Positions 1 through 9,239 of a stretch of 64,000 nt of DNA are shown here, in pieces. A model generated the notes under the pieces. The model searched no databases. It was not told the DNA's origin and saw nothing but the letters and a program-made list of their open reading frames with translations. Origin of the DNA: Planctomycetota bacterium (GTDB lineage: Bacteria > Planctomycetota > Planctomycetia > Pirellulales > Lacipirellulaceae); NCBI GenBank assembly GCA_029781135.1, contig JAKOXH010000071.1, positions 62,001 to 126,000 of the forward strand, written 5' to 3'. Positions within the stretch are counted from its first letter, which is position 1. Every line of letters starts with the position of its first letter. The position numbers and the translations under genes are program-made.

Positions 1-13
1 AGACGCCTCCCAC
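1..13. repeat. Partial copy of the 71-bp palindromic repeat (family A)
   Basis: The window opens with AGACGCCTCCCAC, the end of the element seen complete at 2362-2432, 19371-19441 and 47296-47366. The rest lies outside the window. Confidence 0.7.
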
Positions 14-131
14 ACAGATTAACTCGATTGAAGAATTGATCATTTGTGGCATGTAACCCGCTTCCTTTGGGAGTGGATGGAGACGGACTCTCGGGGCGAA
101 TCGCTCGCCAGGAAGGCATGAATTCAGCGTT

Positions 132-1835
132 ATGACCAAGCACATTTTCGTTACCGGTGGGGTCGTTAGTTCGCTCGGCAAGGGGCTTACGAGTGCGTCG
201 ATTGGCATGCTGCTCGAGAAGCGCGGCCTGAGCGTGCGGATGCAGAAGCTCGACCCGTACATCAACGTCGACCCCGGCACGATGAGCCCGTACCAGCATG
301 GCGAAGTGTACGTGCTCGATGACGGCAGCGAAACCGATCTCGACCTCGGCCACTATGAGCGATTCACGCACAGCCCGCTTACCCGCGATTCCAACTACAC
401 GACCGGCCAAATCTACCAGTCGGTCATCAACAAGGAGCGGCGCGGCGAGTTCCTCGGCAAGACCGTGCAGGTGATTCCGCACATCACGAACGAAATCAAG
501 AGCGTCATCGCCAAGCTGGCCGACGACCGTGAGGGCAAGGTGGATGTGGTCATCACCGAAATCGGCGGCACGGTGGGCGATATCGAAAGCCTGCCGTTCC
601 TCGAAGCGATTCGCCAGTTTGCCCTAGATGTCGGCAAGGAAAACTGCCTCTACATCCACCTCACGCTCGTGCCGTATTTGAAAGCGGCCAAGGAACTCAA
701 AACGAAGCCGACGCAGCACTCCGTCGGCCAGTTGCGGCAAATCGGTATTCAGCCCGATATCCTCATCTGCCGCACCGAGCACTCGCTCGCGCGCGAGGAC
801 CGCGAGAAGATCGCCCTGTTCTGCAATATCTCGATCAAAGCGGTGATCGAGGAGAAGGACAAGGACTTCTCGATCTACGAAGTGCCGCTGAGCCTCGTCG
901 AAAACAAACTGGATAAGCTGATCGTCGACCGGCTCGGTTTGAAGACCATTGAGCCCGATTTGGAGGATTGGCGCGAACTCTTGCGGCGGTTGCGGCACCC
1001 CGACTGTGAGATTAGCATCGCGGTTGTCGGCAAATATGCCGAGCACATGGACGCTTACAAATCGATTTACGAATCGCTCGATCATGCCGGCATCGCCCAC
1101 CGTGCGCAAATTCGCATCGGCCGCATTCAGAGCGAGGAAATCGAAGCCGATGGCCCCGAGCGGCTGCTGAGCGGTTACGACGGCATCCTCGTGCCGGGCG
1201 GATTCGGCGAACGGGGCATCGAGGGCAAAATCACGGCGATTCGTTACGCCCGCACTAAGGGCATACCGTTCTTCGGCCTGTGCCTCGGCATGCAATGCGC
1301 GGTGATCGAGTTTGGCCGCAATGTCTGCGGCTTGGCGAAAGCCCACTCGACCGAGTTCGACAAAAACACTCCCCACCCGGTCATCTGCCTGCTCGACGCC
1401 CAGAAGAATGTCACCGATAAGGGCGGCACCATGCGGCTCGGCGCTCAGCCAACCAAGCTGGAACCCGGCAGCCTCGCCGCCACGTGTTACGGTGCCGCCG
1501 AAGTTTCCGAGCGGCATCGCCACCGCTACGAATTCAACAATCGCTATCGCGACCAGTTCGCGGCCCACGGCTTGAAGTTCTCGGGCACCAGCCCCGATGG
1601 CTCGTTGGTGGAAGTCGTCGAACTGCCCGGTCACCCCTGGTTCCTCGCCGTGCAATATCACCCCGAGTTCAAATCCAAGCCGACCAAGGCGCAAGCACTG
1701 TTTGCCGGTTTCATCGGGGCGGCGGTCGCGCAAAAAAAAAGTCGTACTGAACGCGGGGCAACCGCGAAACCGGAAGCGACCAAGGACGAGATCAAGAAAG
1801 AGAAGTCGCCCGTCCCTTCCGCACAAACGAGCTAA
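132..1835 (+). CDS. pyrG: CTP synthase
   Basis: Makes CTP from UTP, ATP and glutamine, the last step of cytosolic pyrimidine nucleotide synthesis. The N-terminal amidoligase half carries the P-loop VSSLGKGL near residue 12. The C-terminal class I glutaminase half has the nucleophile in FGLCLGMQ (Cys384) and the HPE motif in VQYHPEF (His510). At 567 residues it is slightly longer than the usual 540-550, because of a Lys/Glu-rich tail of about 30 residues. A run of nine A at 1732-1740 sits just before this tail, so slippage there would swap the tail for another basic one. The ATG at 132 begins the conserved MTKHIFVTGG. The next gene starts 43 bases after the stop, so the two may be cotranscribed. 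Confidence 0.98.
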   Translation: MTKHIFVTGGVVSSLGKGLTSASIGMLLEKRGLSVRMQKLDPYINVDPGTMSPYQHGEVYVLDDGSETDLDLGHYERFTHSPLTRDSNYTTGQIYQSVINKERRGEFLGKTVQVIPHITNEIKSVIAKLADDREGKVDVVITEIGGTVGDIESLPFLEAIRQFALDVGKENCLYIHLTLVPYLKAAKELKTKPTQHSVGQLRQIGIQPDILICRTEHSLAREDREKIALFCNISIKAVIEEKDKDFSIYEVPLSLVENKLDKLIVDRLGLKTIEPDLEDWRELLRRLRHPDCEISIAVVGKYAEHMDAYKSIYESLDHAGIAHRAQIRIGRIQSEEIEADGPERLLSGYDGILVPGGFGERGIEGKITAIRYARTKGIPFFGLCLGMQCAVIEFGRNVCGLAKAHSTEFDKNTPHPVICLLDAQKNVTDKGGTMRLGAQPTKLEPGSLAATCYGAAEVSERHRHRYEFNNRYRDQFAAHGLKFSGTSPDGSLVEVVELPGHPWFLAVQYHPEFKSKPTKAQALFAGFIGAAVAQKKSRTERGATAKPEATKDEIKKEKSPVPSAQTS

Positions 1836-1878
1836 TTCCTAGCGCAATTCCTTCTTCCCATCGCAGGCATTCGTGGTT

Positions 1879-2313
1879 ATGGCCGACGAAAAGAAGATTA
1901 TCATCGACGAAGACTGGAAGACCCAAGTCCAGGCGGAAAAAGAGGCCGCCAAACATGCGGGCGATTCTCCAATTGGCGAGCCTGCTTCAGCTGGCGAGCG
2001 TGCAGCCCCGGGCACCACCACCGCTCCGCCGCACGACCCGCCGATGCCGCCCGCCTCGTTCGAGATGCTGGTCACCACACTCGCCACCGAGGCGTTGGTC
2101 GCCCTCGGCCAGGTGCCTCATCCGGCCACCAATAAGGCCGAGCTGCATCGCAACCACGCCCAGTACATCATCGATACGCTCGACGTGTTGCGGCAAAAAA
2201 CCAAAGGCAACCTCTCGCCTCAGGAGCAGAACCTGATCGATGAAGTGCTCCACCAAATGCGGATGCTTTTCGTCGCCGTGGCCAGTCAACCGTCGGCCAC
2301 GCCGTCCGCTTAG
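1879..2313 (+). CDS. DUF1844 family protein
   Basis: A cytosolic protein of about 144 residues. The first 50 residues are charged, then Pro/Ala-rich and probably disordered. From about residue 55 the sequence SFEMLVTTLATEALVALGQV followed by helices with TLDVLRQKTKGNLSPQEQ matches what I remember of DUF1844, a small helical family of unknown role found beside pyrG or other housekeeping genes in planctomycetes and deltaproteobacteria. An in-frame GTG lies two codons upstream (1873). I prefer ATG 1879 because MADEKK resembles the usual start. No catalytic motif is visible. Confidence 0.8.
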   Translation: MADEKKIIIDEDWKTQVQAEKEAAKHAGDSPIGEPASAGERAAPGTTTAPPHDPPMPPASFEMLVTTLATEALVALGQVPHPATNKAELHRNHAQYIIDTLDVLRQKTKGNLSPQEQNLIDEVLHQMRMLFVAVASQPSATPSA

Positions 2314-2361
2314 AACGCGCGAACGCGGGAAGTGATCCCTGTGGGAGGCGACGAAAGACCG

Positions 2362-2432
2362 GTGGGAGGCGTCTCCGACGCCGATGACGCCGTCCAAGGC
2401 CACACGCCATTGGCCTCAGAGAGGCCTCCCAC
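2362..2432. repeat. 71-bp palindromic repeat, family A, full copy
   Basis: The left arm begins GTGGGAGGCGTCTCCGACGC and the right arm ends GAGAGGCCTCCCAC. Each arm folds on itself (GGCGTC/GACGCC and GGCCTC/GAGGCC) and the two arms are imperfect inverted repeats of each other. A half copy (GTGGGAGGCG) lies just before it at 2341-2350. Confidence 0.85.
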
Positions 2433-2904
2433 AAACCACTCGCTGAGTGTGCTCAAAAAAACCACATCCAGCCGGCACGCCGCCGGCAGACTATGCCGAC
2501 GACGCCGCATTACGTCACTTGCACTCCCCATTCCGTTTGACGACGGCGGGTTAAGGCGGCTTGCATACCTAAGCTGGATGTGGTGCTCTGCGAAAATCTG
2601 CCTGACACGTCACAATCGTCAGGCGATTCGTATCATGCCTGTCGTATTCTGCGGCACGCGCGGGAAACCATCAAGCGATTTTCATGCTTTACGCCAAAAT
2701 TTTAGTGAGTTTTCGTCCTAGCAATGCTAGCATCGTTTGGCCTCACGAATCTCGCCGCAAACGACGATCTAAAGTGGTACGCTTTTCATTTTTTCGGTAT
2801 AGATACCACGCGAATTTGTCGGTGGGCTGCTAGCGATGCCGCGGTAGCAGTCGTCATTCGCACAAACAACGTCTTCTTTCCTTTCACGGGCTGATTATCG
2901 ATCT
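2433..2904. other. Gene-free stretch with two short palindromes
   Basis: No credible coding sequence on either strand. It contains CTAGCAATGCTAG (2718-2730) and GGTATAGATACC (2796-2807), the latter about 100 bases before the ketoacyl synthase start. Either could be an operator, but nothing else supports this. Confidence 0.4.
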
Positions 2905-4170
2905 GTGCGGTACCCAACTGCCAACGATCGTCGCGTGGTGATTACAGGCATCGGCGTCATTACGTCGATCGGCCGCACGCGAGAGTCGGTCTGGAAAGCG
3001 ATCCAACGCGGCGAGAGCGGCGTGCGCCGACTTACTGGTGTTCCCCATATACCCGACGGCCTCATGCTCGGCGCCACCGCCGATGTCGAAGGCGAATACC
3101 CCGGCCAACTCAAGAACATTCCGCTCTGTCGGCAGACGGCTGCGGAGGCCCTGGCCGACGCCCGCATCCACTTCGGCCGCGTCGACCGCGACCGCTTCGG
3201 TTGCTCGATCGGTGGCCATATGGGCGATGTCGACTTCGTCACCGAACGAGTCGGCCTCGCATCATTGATGCCCGACGGCAAACCACCCTGGTGGCAGCAG
3301 TGGTTTCCCAACACGGCCTGCATGACGGTGGCGAACGATTATCGCCTCGGTGGCCCCCGTCTCTGCAACTCCACTGCCTGCGCGACTGGCACGATCGCGG
3401 TGCTCAAGGCCGCGCGTGCCATCCAAGACAACCAATGCGACCTGGCCCTGGCCGGAAGTTCCGAAGCCATCCACCCGCTGTTCGCCACCGGCTTTTACAA
3501 CATGGGCGTGCTTGCCGACCATGTTGACCCCACGCTCGCCTGCCGGCCGTTCGACGCCAACCGCAGCGGCTTCGTCATGGGCGAAGGCGCCGCGATGTTC
3601 GTCCTCGAATCGTTGGCACACGCCCGGCAGCGCGGTGCAACCATCTATGCCGAAATCGCTGGCGGCCGCATCCTCAACGACGCCCGCCACGTGACCAGCC
3701 TCGATGCCAATAGCGACGCGCTCAGTGAGCTCATTCGCGTGACGCTCAAGTCATCGCATCTCGTGCCGCGCGATATCGCCTACGTGAACGCCCACGGCAC
3801 CGGCACGAAACAGAACGACTTACTTGAAAGTCGCGGCATCCGCACGGCTTTCGGCCGCGCCGCCGACTCGCTTTGCGTGAGTGCCAACAAGTCGATGCTC
3901 GGCCACTTGGTGAACGCTTCGGGCAGCGTCGAACTTGCCATCACCGCACTTGCCTTGCGCGATGGCTTCGCCCCGCCGACGCTTAACCTCACCGATCCCG
4001 ATCCAGAGTGCGATCTCGATTGCGTGCCGCTCATCGGCCGCGCGCAACCACTCGAGCACGCCCTCAAACTCTCGATCGCCTTCGGCGGCCACCTCGCCGC
4101 CATCGCCCTCCGCCGCTGGACGGGCCGCGAAGCCCGGCAACCGCAACTCCTTCTCCGCCAGGCGGCGTAG
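2905..4170 (+). CDS. Beta-ketoacyl-ACP synthase (KAS II-like)
   Basis: A thiolase-fold condensing enzyme of 421 residues that would extend acyl-ACP with malonyl-ACP. The catalytic triad is complete: Cys159 in STACATG, His297 in NAHGTGT and His334 in SMLGHLV. The N-terminal VVITGIGVITSIG is typical of FabF. It starts at GTG 2905. No ACP, reductase or dehydratase gene is adjacent, so it is either a second housekeeping FabF or serves a specialised lipid or polyketide product. Planctomycetes usually carry several stand-alone KAS genes, so the substrate cannot be read from the sequence. Confidence 0.92.
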   Translation: MRYPTANDRRVVITGIGVITSIGRTRESVWKAIQRGESGVRRLTGVPHIPDGLMLGATADVEGEYPGQLKNIPLCRQTAAEALADARIHFGRVDRDRFGCSIGGHMGDVDFVTERVGLASLMPDGKPPWWQQWFPNTACMTVANDYRLGGPRLCNSTACATGTIAVLKAARAIQDNQCDLALAGSSEAIHPLFATGFYNMGVLADHVDPTLACRPFDANRSGFVMGEGAAMFVLESLAHARQRGATIYAEIAGGRILNDARHVTSLDANSDALSELIRVTLKSSHLVPRDIAYVNAHGTGTKQNDLLESRGIRTAFGRAADSLCVSANKSMLGHLVNASGSVELAITALALRDGFAPPTLNLTDPDPECDLDCVPLIGRAQPLEHALKLSIAFGGHLAAIALRRWTGREARQPQLLLRQAA

Positions 4171-4285
4171 CACGCGTCTCTGCTGCGTCGCGACAGCCTT
4201 TCTTTGGCGTGCTTCGCTTTATCAAATAGCTCGCTTACAATATAACCGTATCCAAGTTGGATCCTGTGCCTCGTGGAGCAAGATA

Positions 4286-4951
4286 ATGGCAACAGTCACA
4301 GCAGCCCCGGCAGTCATGCCAACACAATCGGTCGACACCTCACAAGAACATATCGTTCTACAGGGGGTTTCGTATTCCACCTACGATCGATTGGTTACGG
4401 AGGTCGGCAACAACCGCCCTCTGAGATTCACGTATCACCTTGGTGAGTTGGAAATCATGTCCCCGTTGTACGATCATGAACGTGCGAAAAATTTATTTGG
4501 CCGAATGATTGAAATGCTCACCTTGGAGCTTCGCATTCCGATTAAGGCCTGCGGGTCAACGACATTCAAGAGTGAGCTCAAGGACGCCGGACTGGAACCG
4601 GACGAATCCTATTACATTCAAAACGAAGCCGCGTTACGAGGGCGAACACCTAAGCTCGGCAAAGATCCTCCGCCGGACCTCACCGTCGAAATCGACGTCA
4701 CAACCAGCGTTCTGGATCGTCTCCCCATTTACGCCGTCCTTGGTTTCCCCGAAATCTGGCAATTCATCGACGGCGAAATCGTCATTCATCTCCTGCAGCC
4801 AAACGGCCAGTATACAGTTTCCGAAAACAGCGTCGCGTTGCCAATGGTTGCCGTCAAGAAGCTCCTCGAAAATCTCGACCGCTGCCATGATATCGACGAA
4901 ACAACTTGGATGCACGACTTCCGCAATTGGGTTCACGACGGGATGAAGTAA
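4286..4951 (+). CDS. Uma2 family protein (putative PD-(D/E)XK nuclease fold, DUF820)
   Basis: A protein of 221 residues. The order LRFTYHLGELEIMSP, then EPDESYYIQN, then PPDLTVEIDVT is the pattern of the Uma2/DUF820 family, whose fold is that of restriction-type nucleases (Asp in PPDL, Glu-x-Asp in VEID). The family is heavily expanded in cyanobacteria and planctomycetes and its biological role is unknown. ATG 4286 was chosen because MATVTAAPAV leads straight into the domain. The frame stays open further upstream but only inside the 3' part of the ketoacyl synthase gene. Confidence 0.85.
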   Translation: MATVTAAPAVMPTQSVDTSQEHIVLQGVSYSTYDRLVTEVGNNRPLRFTYHLGELEIMSPLYDHERAKNLFGRMIEMLTLELRIPIKACGSTTFKSELKDAGLEPDESYYIQNEAALRGRTPKLGKDPPPDLTVEIDVTTSVLDRLPIYAVLGFPEIWQFIDGEIVIHLLQPNGQYTVSENSVALPMVAVKKLLENLDRCHDIDETTWMHDFRNWVHDGMK

Positions 4952-5049
4952 CATTTGCCCATGAGATTCGACTTTGCAGAATGCGGATGGATAACTTTGA
5001 ATGCGACGTTGTCGTTACTGAAGGTTCTCCGCTAACAACCGATGCGCAC

Positions 5050-5078
5050 AAAAAGCCCCGGGCGATTGGCCCGGGGCT
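5050..5078 (-). terminator. Rho-independent terminator of fusA
   Basis: Read on the reverse strand, AGCCCCGGGC, a 5-base loop and GCCCGGGGCT are followed by a T run (5054-5050). The stem is 10 perfect pairs and lies about 45 bases past the fusA stop. Confidence 0.9.
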
Positions 5079-5124
5079 AAATTAATTCCTGAAAAAGCTA
5101 ATCGCTAACGACTAATAGGTTAAC

Positions 5125-7221
5125 TCACGCCGGCTGCAACTCGGCCTTCCGCTCGGCGATTACTTCCGCCTGGATATTGGCCGGCACGGGCCGATACTTC
5201 GCCAGCTCCATCGTGAACGTGCCCTGCCCTTGCGTCATCGAACGCAGGTCGGTCGAGTAGCCGAACGTTTCGGCCAACGGCACTTCGGCGATAATCTTCG
5301 TGATGCCGTTCACCATATCGGTCGACATCACGATGCCGCGCCGGGCCGAGATATTGCCCACGACCGAACCCTGGAAGTTCTCCGGCACTTCGAGTTCCAT
5401 CAGCATGATCGGCTCGAGTAGCGCCGGCTTCATCTTCGGGAACGTTTCGCGGAAGCAGTTCTGGGCACACACCATGAACGCCATGTCCGAGCTATCGACA
5501 TCGTGATACGAACCGTCATTGAGATCGATCTTGATGCCGACCACCGGGAAGCCCGCCACCGGACCCTTGGCCAGCATGTTGCGGAAACCTTTTTCGATCG
5601 CCGGAATGTAATTCTTCGGAATGCGACCGCCGGTCACATTATCATTGAACAGCAGTTCGCCTTCCGTCATCTCGGCTTCCTCGTCGGTCATCGGCGCCAT
5701 CTGCCCGACCACGTGGGCGTACTGACCAGAACCGCCGGTCTGCTTCTTGTGCTTGAAGTCGAACGCCGCCGGCTTCGTGGCACTTTCGCGGTAGCTCACC
5801 TTCGGCGCGCCAACTTCGACCTCGACCTTGTATTCGCGGCGAATCCGCTCGACGTAAATCTCCAGGTGCAACTCGCCCATGCCGGCGATCACCGTCTCGC
5901 CCGTCTCTTCATCGGTCATCACTTGGAACGTCGGGTCTTCCTTGCGGAACCGTTGCAGCGCCTTGCTCAGGCGGTCCGAGTTATCGCGCGACGTCGGCGT
6001 GATCGACATCTTGATCACCGGCTTGGCGACGAAGATGTTTTCCAGCGTGCAGTACTTCGGTTCGCTCGAGTACGTATCGCCGCTCGCGCAATCGATGCCC
6101 ATGATGGCCACGATATCACCGGCCTCGGCCGAATCGATTTCCTCACGCTTATCGGCGTGCATCTTGACGATGCGGCTGAACCGGTCCTTCTTGCCCGTGC
6201 GCTGGTTGAAGTACGTGCCGCCCTTTTCCACCTTGCCTTGGTAAATGCGCGTGAACGTAAGTTGGCCGAACTCGTCTTCCACGATCTTGAACGCCATGCC
6301 GACGAACGGCTTGTTCGGATCGGGTTCCAACTCGATGATCTTCTCTTGATCGGTTGGATCCTTGCCCTTGCTAGGCGAATCGAGCGGCGTCGGCAGATAC
6401 TTCACGATCGCATCGAGCAGCGGCTGCACGCCCTTGTTGCGATACGCCGTGCCCAAATAGACCGGCGTAAATTCCTGCTCAATCACCGCATGGCGAATGA
6501 GGTCGTGAATCAATTCCTCACCGACTTCCTCTTCGCCGAGCAGCATTTCCATGAGCTTGTCGCTGTACATCGACAGCGCTTCGAGCATGTGATGCCGGGC
6601 CGCATCGGCCTCTTTCGCCAGGTTCGCTGGGATGGCTTCCTCGCGCACCTTCTCGCCGTTCGAGCCGTCGAAATAGATCGCCTTCATCGTCACCAAATCG
6701 ACGACGCCCTCGAACTTATCCTCGCGGCCGATCGGAATCTGCATCAGGCACGCATCGCAACCCAACTTCTCCTTGAGTTGCCGCACGACCGATTCCGGAT
6801 TCGAGCCCGTCCGGTCCATCTTGTTGATGAACGCGAGCCGCGGCACATGGTACCGCTTCATCTGGCGATCCACCGTGATCGACTGCGACTGCACGCCGCC
6901 GACCGCGCACAGCACGAGAATCGCGCCATCCAAAACGCGCAAGCTACGCTCCACCTCGACGGTGAAATCCACGTGTCCCGGCGTATCGATGAGGTTGATC
7001 GTGTGGTTCTGCCACTTGAGCGTGGTCGCGGCACTGGTGATCGTGATGCCGCGCTCTTTCTCGAGTTCCATGTAGTCCATGGTCGCGCCATCGCCGCCGC
7101 CGCGCACATCCTCAATTTTGTGGATGCGGCCCGCGTAATACAGAATCCGCTCGCTCAAGGTCGTTTTGCCCGAGTCGATATGCGCCGAGATGCCGATGTT
7201 ACGAAGTTTCTTAAGGTCCAT
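5125..7221 (-). CDS. fusA: Elongation factor G, mitochondrial/spd type
   Basis: A translational GTPase of 698 residues that drives ribosome translocation. G1 is AHIDSGKTT, G3 is DTPGH and G4 is NKMD. The G1 Ser (bacterial EF-G usually has AHIDAGKTT) and the following ILYYAGRIHKIEDVRG are the pattern I know from mitochondrial EF-G1 and from the spirochaete-planctomycete-deltaproteobacterial EF-G class. The reading frame is open to 7326, but the conserved start MDLKKLRNIGISAHIDSG fixes ATG 7221. No str-operon partners (rpsL, rpsG, tuf) are adjacent, also as expected for this class. Confidence 0.96.
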   Translation of the reverse strand: MDLKKLRNIGISAHIDSGKTTLSERILYYAGRIHKIEDVRGGGDGATMDYMELEKERGITITSAATTLKWQNHTINLIDTPGHVDFTVEVERSLRVLDGAILVLCAVGGVQSQSITVDRQMKRYHVPRLAFINKMDRTGSNPESVVRQLKEKLGCDACLMQIPIGREDKFEGVVDLVTMKAIYFDGSNGEKVREEAIPANLAKEADAARHHMLEALSMYSDKLMEMLLGEEEVGEELIHDLIRHAVIEQEFTPVYLGTAYRNKGVQPLLDAIVKYLPTPLDSPSKGKDPTDQEKIIELEPDPNKPFVGMAFKIVEDEFGQLTFTRIYQGKVEKGGTYFNQRTGKKDRFSRIVKMHADKREEIDSAEAGDIVAIMGIDCASGDTYSSEPKYCTLENIFVAKPVIKMSITPTSRDNSDRLSKALQRFRKEDPTFQVMTDEETGETVIAGMGELHLEIYVERIRREYKVEVEVGAPKVSYRESATKPAAFDFKHKKQTGGSGQYAHVVGQMAPMTDEEAEMTEGELLFNDNVTGGRIPKNYIPAIEKGFRNMLAKGPVAGFPVVGIKIDLNDGSYHDVDSSDMAFMVCAQNCFRETFPKMKPALLEPIMLMELEVPENFQGSVVGNISARRGIVMSTDMVNGITKIIAEVPLAETFGYSTDLRSMTQGQGTFTMELAKYRPVPANIQAEVIAERKAELQPA

Positions 7222-7433
7222 GGTACTGTCTCTGATAAAACACGATCCGACCGGTCGTCCGAAGGGTACACGCTCAGCCGGAAGGTGCTGAGCAGGGGCC
7301 GGGCGGAAGAATCCATCGCAATCCACGCGCCGAAGCGCACGACAGCCAAACAGGCCGCCGGCCTATGTTATGACGCGCGATTCATTGCCTGGATCTCCAC
7401 TAAATGATTGTCGCCCGAAGTCGGGGCCAGCTC

Positions 7434-7455
7434 GTACGTCAGGCTTCAGCCTGAC
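7434..7455. repeat. Short palindromic repeat, family B (single unit)
   Basis: CGTCAGGCTTCAGCCTGAC is a hairpin related to the units at 12647-12670 and 47827-47900. It lies in the 494-base gap between fusA and the CPBP gene, which holds nothing else I can support. Confidence 0.6.
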
Positions 7456-7715
7456 AAGCGTACTTACGACGCGAGCCCGACAAGACTTTCACCGCCTCCC
7501 CACCGGCAGGCGGTCCTGAAAACGCTGCGAGAACTATGTATAGTAATTGCTTTCGCCCGATTGACCAGACCAAATTGCCGATTTTCGTGGCTCCCAACCG
7601 ATTTCGCCACGATTATTTGCCCGAAAACGCCCCATTTTCCACCTTTGCGGCCGCCCTCGGCCGCCCGACCCGCCAGCCCGCCACCGGACATTTCCGCCCT
7701 TCCGAGAACCCAATC

Positions 7716-8609
7716 GTGGATAAATCCGCTTCAAATCAGCCGCCGTCCAACTCAACCAAGCCTTTAGCAGCCGCCTCGTCGAATCCGCAATCCGCAATCC
7801 CCAATCCCCAATCACCTCTCACTTCCTCATTCCCCACTCCCCACTCCCCATTCGCCCACCGCCCCTGGCTCACCTTCCTCCTCCCCTTCCTCCTCTACAT
7901 GGTCCTCGGCTCGTTCGAGCCTGGGCCACCCAAGCCGCCCACTCAACTGCCCGATGGCGGCACCCGCCCCGCCGTCAACAACAACTGGTTCGGTCTCGAG
8001 TACCGCCACTACCCGATCGTCTACACCGTGAAGATCGCCCTCACGATCGCCGCGATGCTCTACGTCCTTCCCGGCTATCGCCCATTCCCGTTTCGCATTT
8101 CGCTACTGGCCGTTGCGGTCGGCGTCGTCGGCGTCGTGCTCTGGATTTGGCTCTGCCACCTGCAACTCGAACGCGCGGCCCTCGTCCCCCTTGGCCTCGA
8201 TAAACTCCTCGGCCTCGGCGACCGCCCCGCCTTCAACCCGCTCGAAGTCCTCCAGGGTACGCCCGCCTGGGCCTACACGTTTCTCGTGATCCGTTTCATC
8301 GGCCTCGCGCTCGTCGTGCCGATCATTGAGGAGTTCTTCCTCCGCGGCTTCATCATGCGCTTCGCTGTCCGCGAGGACTGGTGGGAAGTGCCGTTCGGCC
8401 TAGTCACCCCCCTGGCCGCCACGCTCGGCACGGCCGTCCCCATGCTGATGCACCCCGGCGAGCTCGTCGCCGCGTTCGTATGGTTCAGCCTCGTCACCTG
8501 GCTGATGGCCCGCACCAAAAACATCTGGGACTGCGTCGCCGCCCACGCCGTCACCAATTTTCTCCTCGGCCTCTACGTCGTCAACTTTCACCAGTGGCAG
8601 TTGTGGTAG
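7716..8609 (+). CDS. CPBP/CAAX-protease-related membrane protein
   Basis: A multi-pass membrane protein with the Abi/CPBP metalloprotease signature: IIEEFFLRGF (the EExxxR motif), a His in MLMHPGEL and a C-terminal HAVTNFLLG. It resembles the CAAX-prenyl-protease-related family found near exosortase systems in planctomycetes. The substrate is unknown and no exosortase gene is visible here. The start is uncertain. The frame is open from ATG 7536, but the first part reads as noise and the stretch around 7785-7850 is built from short repeated phrases (ATCCGCA, CCCCACT). GTG 7716 or a later start is more likely. The membrane region begins about 50 residues after GTG 7716. Confidence 0.8.
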   Translation: MDKSASNQPPSNSTKPLAAASSNPQSAIPNPQSPLTSSFPTPHSPFAHRPWLTFLLPFLLYMVLGSFEPGPPKPPTQLPDGGTRPAVNNNWFGLEYRHYPIVYTVKIALTIAAMLYVLPGYRPFPFRISLLAVAVGVVGVVLWIWLCHLQLERAALVPLGLDKLLGLGDRPAFNPLEVLQGTPAWAYTFLVIRFIGLALVVPIIEEFFLRGFIMRFAVREDWWEVPFGLVTPLAATLGTAVPMLMHPGELVAAFVWFSLVTWLMARTKNIWDCVAAHAVTNFLLGLYVVNFHQWQLW

Positions 8610-8718
8610 AAGCGCTAAGGGAAAGCATTAAGGGGACGGGAGTCAATTCCCGATAGACGTAGTAGAAGATGTCCCACTTGGTAATTTTTTTGTCTTGATA
8701 ATGCTCGCGGAAATGATT

Positions 8719-9135
8719 CTACTTCGCCTTGAGAAAGGCTTCGATTCGACGCTTGAGGTCCGATTCATCTCTTCGAAGAATCTGACACTCCCACAGATTC
8801 AAGACTCGCCAACCAGCGCGATTAAGTGCTCGTCGAGTTCGGGAATCGCGGCGAGCGTTACGTTGCAGTTTATCAATCCAATACTGCCGCCGTGTCTTTG
8901 GGATTCGGCACCTCCCACAGCCGTGCATATGCCAGAAGCAACCGCTAACGTTGATGATCTTCTGAAGTCGCGGAAAAACGAGATCGGGGGTGCCAGGTAA
9001 AGAGCGAACGTGGAGCCGGTAGCGGTACCCCATCGAATGAACGAGACGGCGGACCAAGAGTTCAGGCGACGTGTCCTTGGACTTCACAGCCGCCATGATG
9101 CGGGAACGCTCGGATGCGCTGAAGGTGTCAACCAC
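8719..9135 (-). CDS. vsr: Very short patch repair endonuclease
   Basis: Nicks 5' of the T in T:G mismatches left by deamination of 5-methylcytosine, so it is the usual companion of a C5 DNA methyltransferase. At 138 residues it keeps the numbering of the E. coli enzyme well: Asp51 in PGTPDLVF, His69 in GCFWHMH, and zinc ligands Cys66, His71, Cys73 and Cys117. Residue 64, His in E. coli, is Ser here. It is the last gene of the reverse-strand island whose methyltransferase lies at 10369-11865, and is separated from the DUF4928-like gene by a 294-base gap that holds a divergent micro-gene. Confidence 0.93.
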   Translation of the reverse strand: MVDTFSASERSRIMAAVKSKDTSPELLVRRLVHSMGYRYRLHVRSLPGTPDLVFPRLQKIINVSGCFWHMHGCGRCRIPKTRRQYWIDKLQRNARRDSRTRRALNRAGWRVLNLWECQILRRDESDLKRRIEAFLKAK

Positions 9136-9162
9136 TGTGTTGCACTACTCGATGCTCCTATT

Positions 9163-9191
9163 TTGGGAGCGATTTACGTTCTCGGTATAAT
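9163..9191 (+). promoter_or_regulatory. Sigma-70 type promoter for the micro-gene
   Basis: TTGGGA (9163-9168), a 17-base spacer and a perfect TATAAT (9186-9191). It is followed 32 bases later by AAAAGGAGG and the GTG of the micro-gene. It points away from vsr, so it also lies in the upstream region of vsr. Confidence 0.65.
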
Positions 9192-9239
9192 TCATTGGTG
9201 TTCACGTTATCCACCAACTTGCGAAAAGGAGGCGTGGCT

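Noticed and set aside
624..1826. Long reverse-strand open frame (400 codons) opposite pyrG
   Set aside because: It mirrors the codon structure of pyrG and is rich in Arg, Gly and Val without any family pattern. It is a shadow of a GC-rich gene.
5503..7407. 634-codon forward open frame opposite fusA
   Set aside because: His/Arg/Asp-rich shadow of the EF-G gene with no signature. The EF-G assignment is certain.
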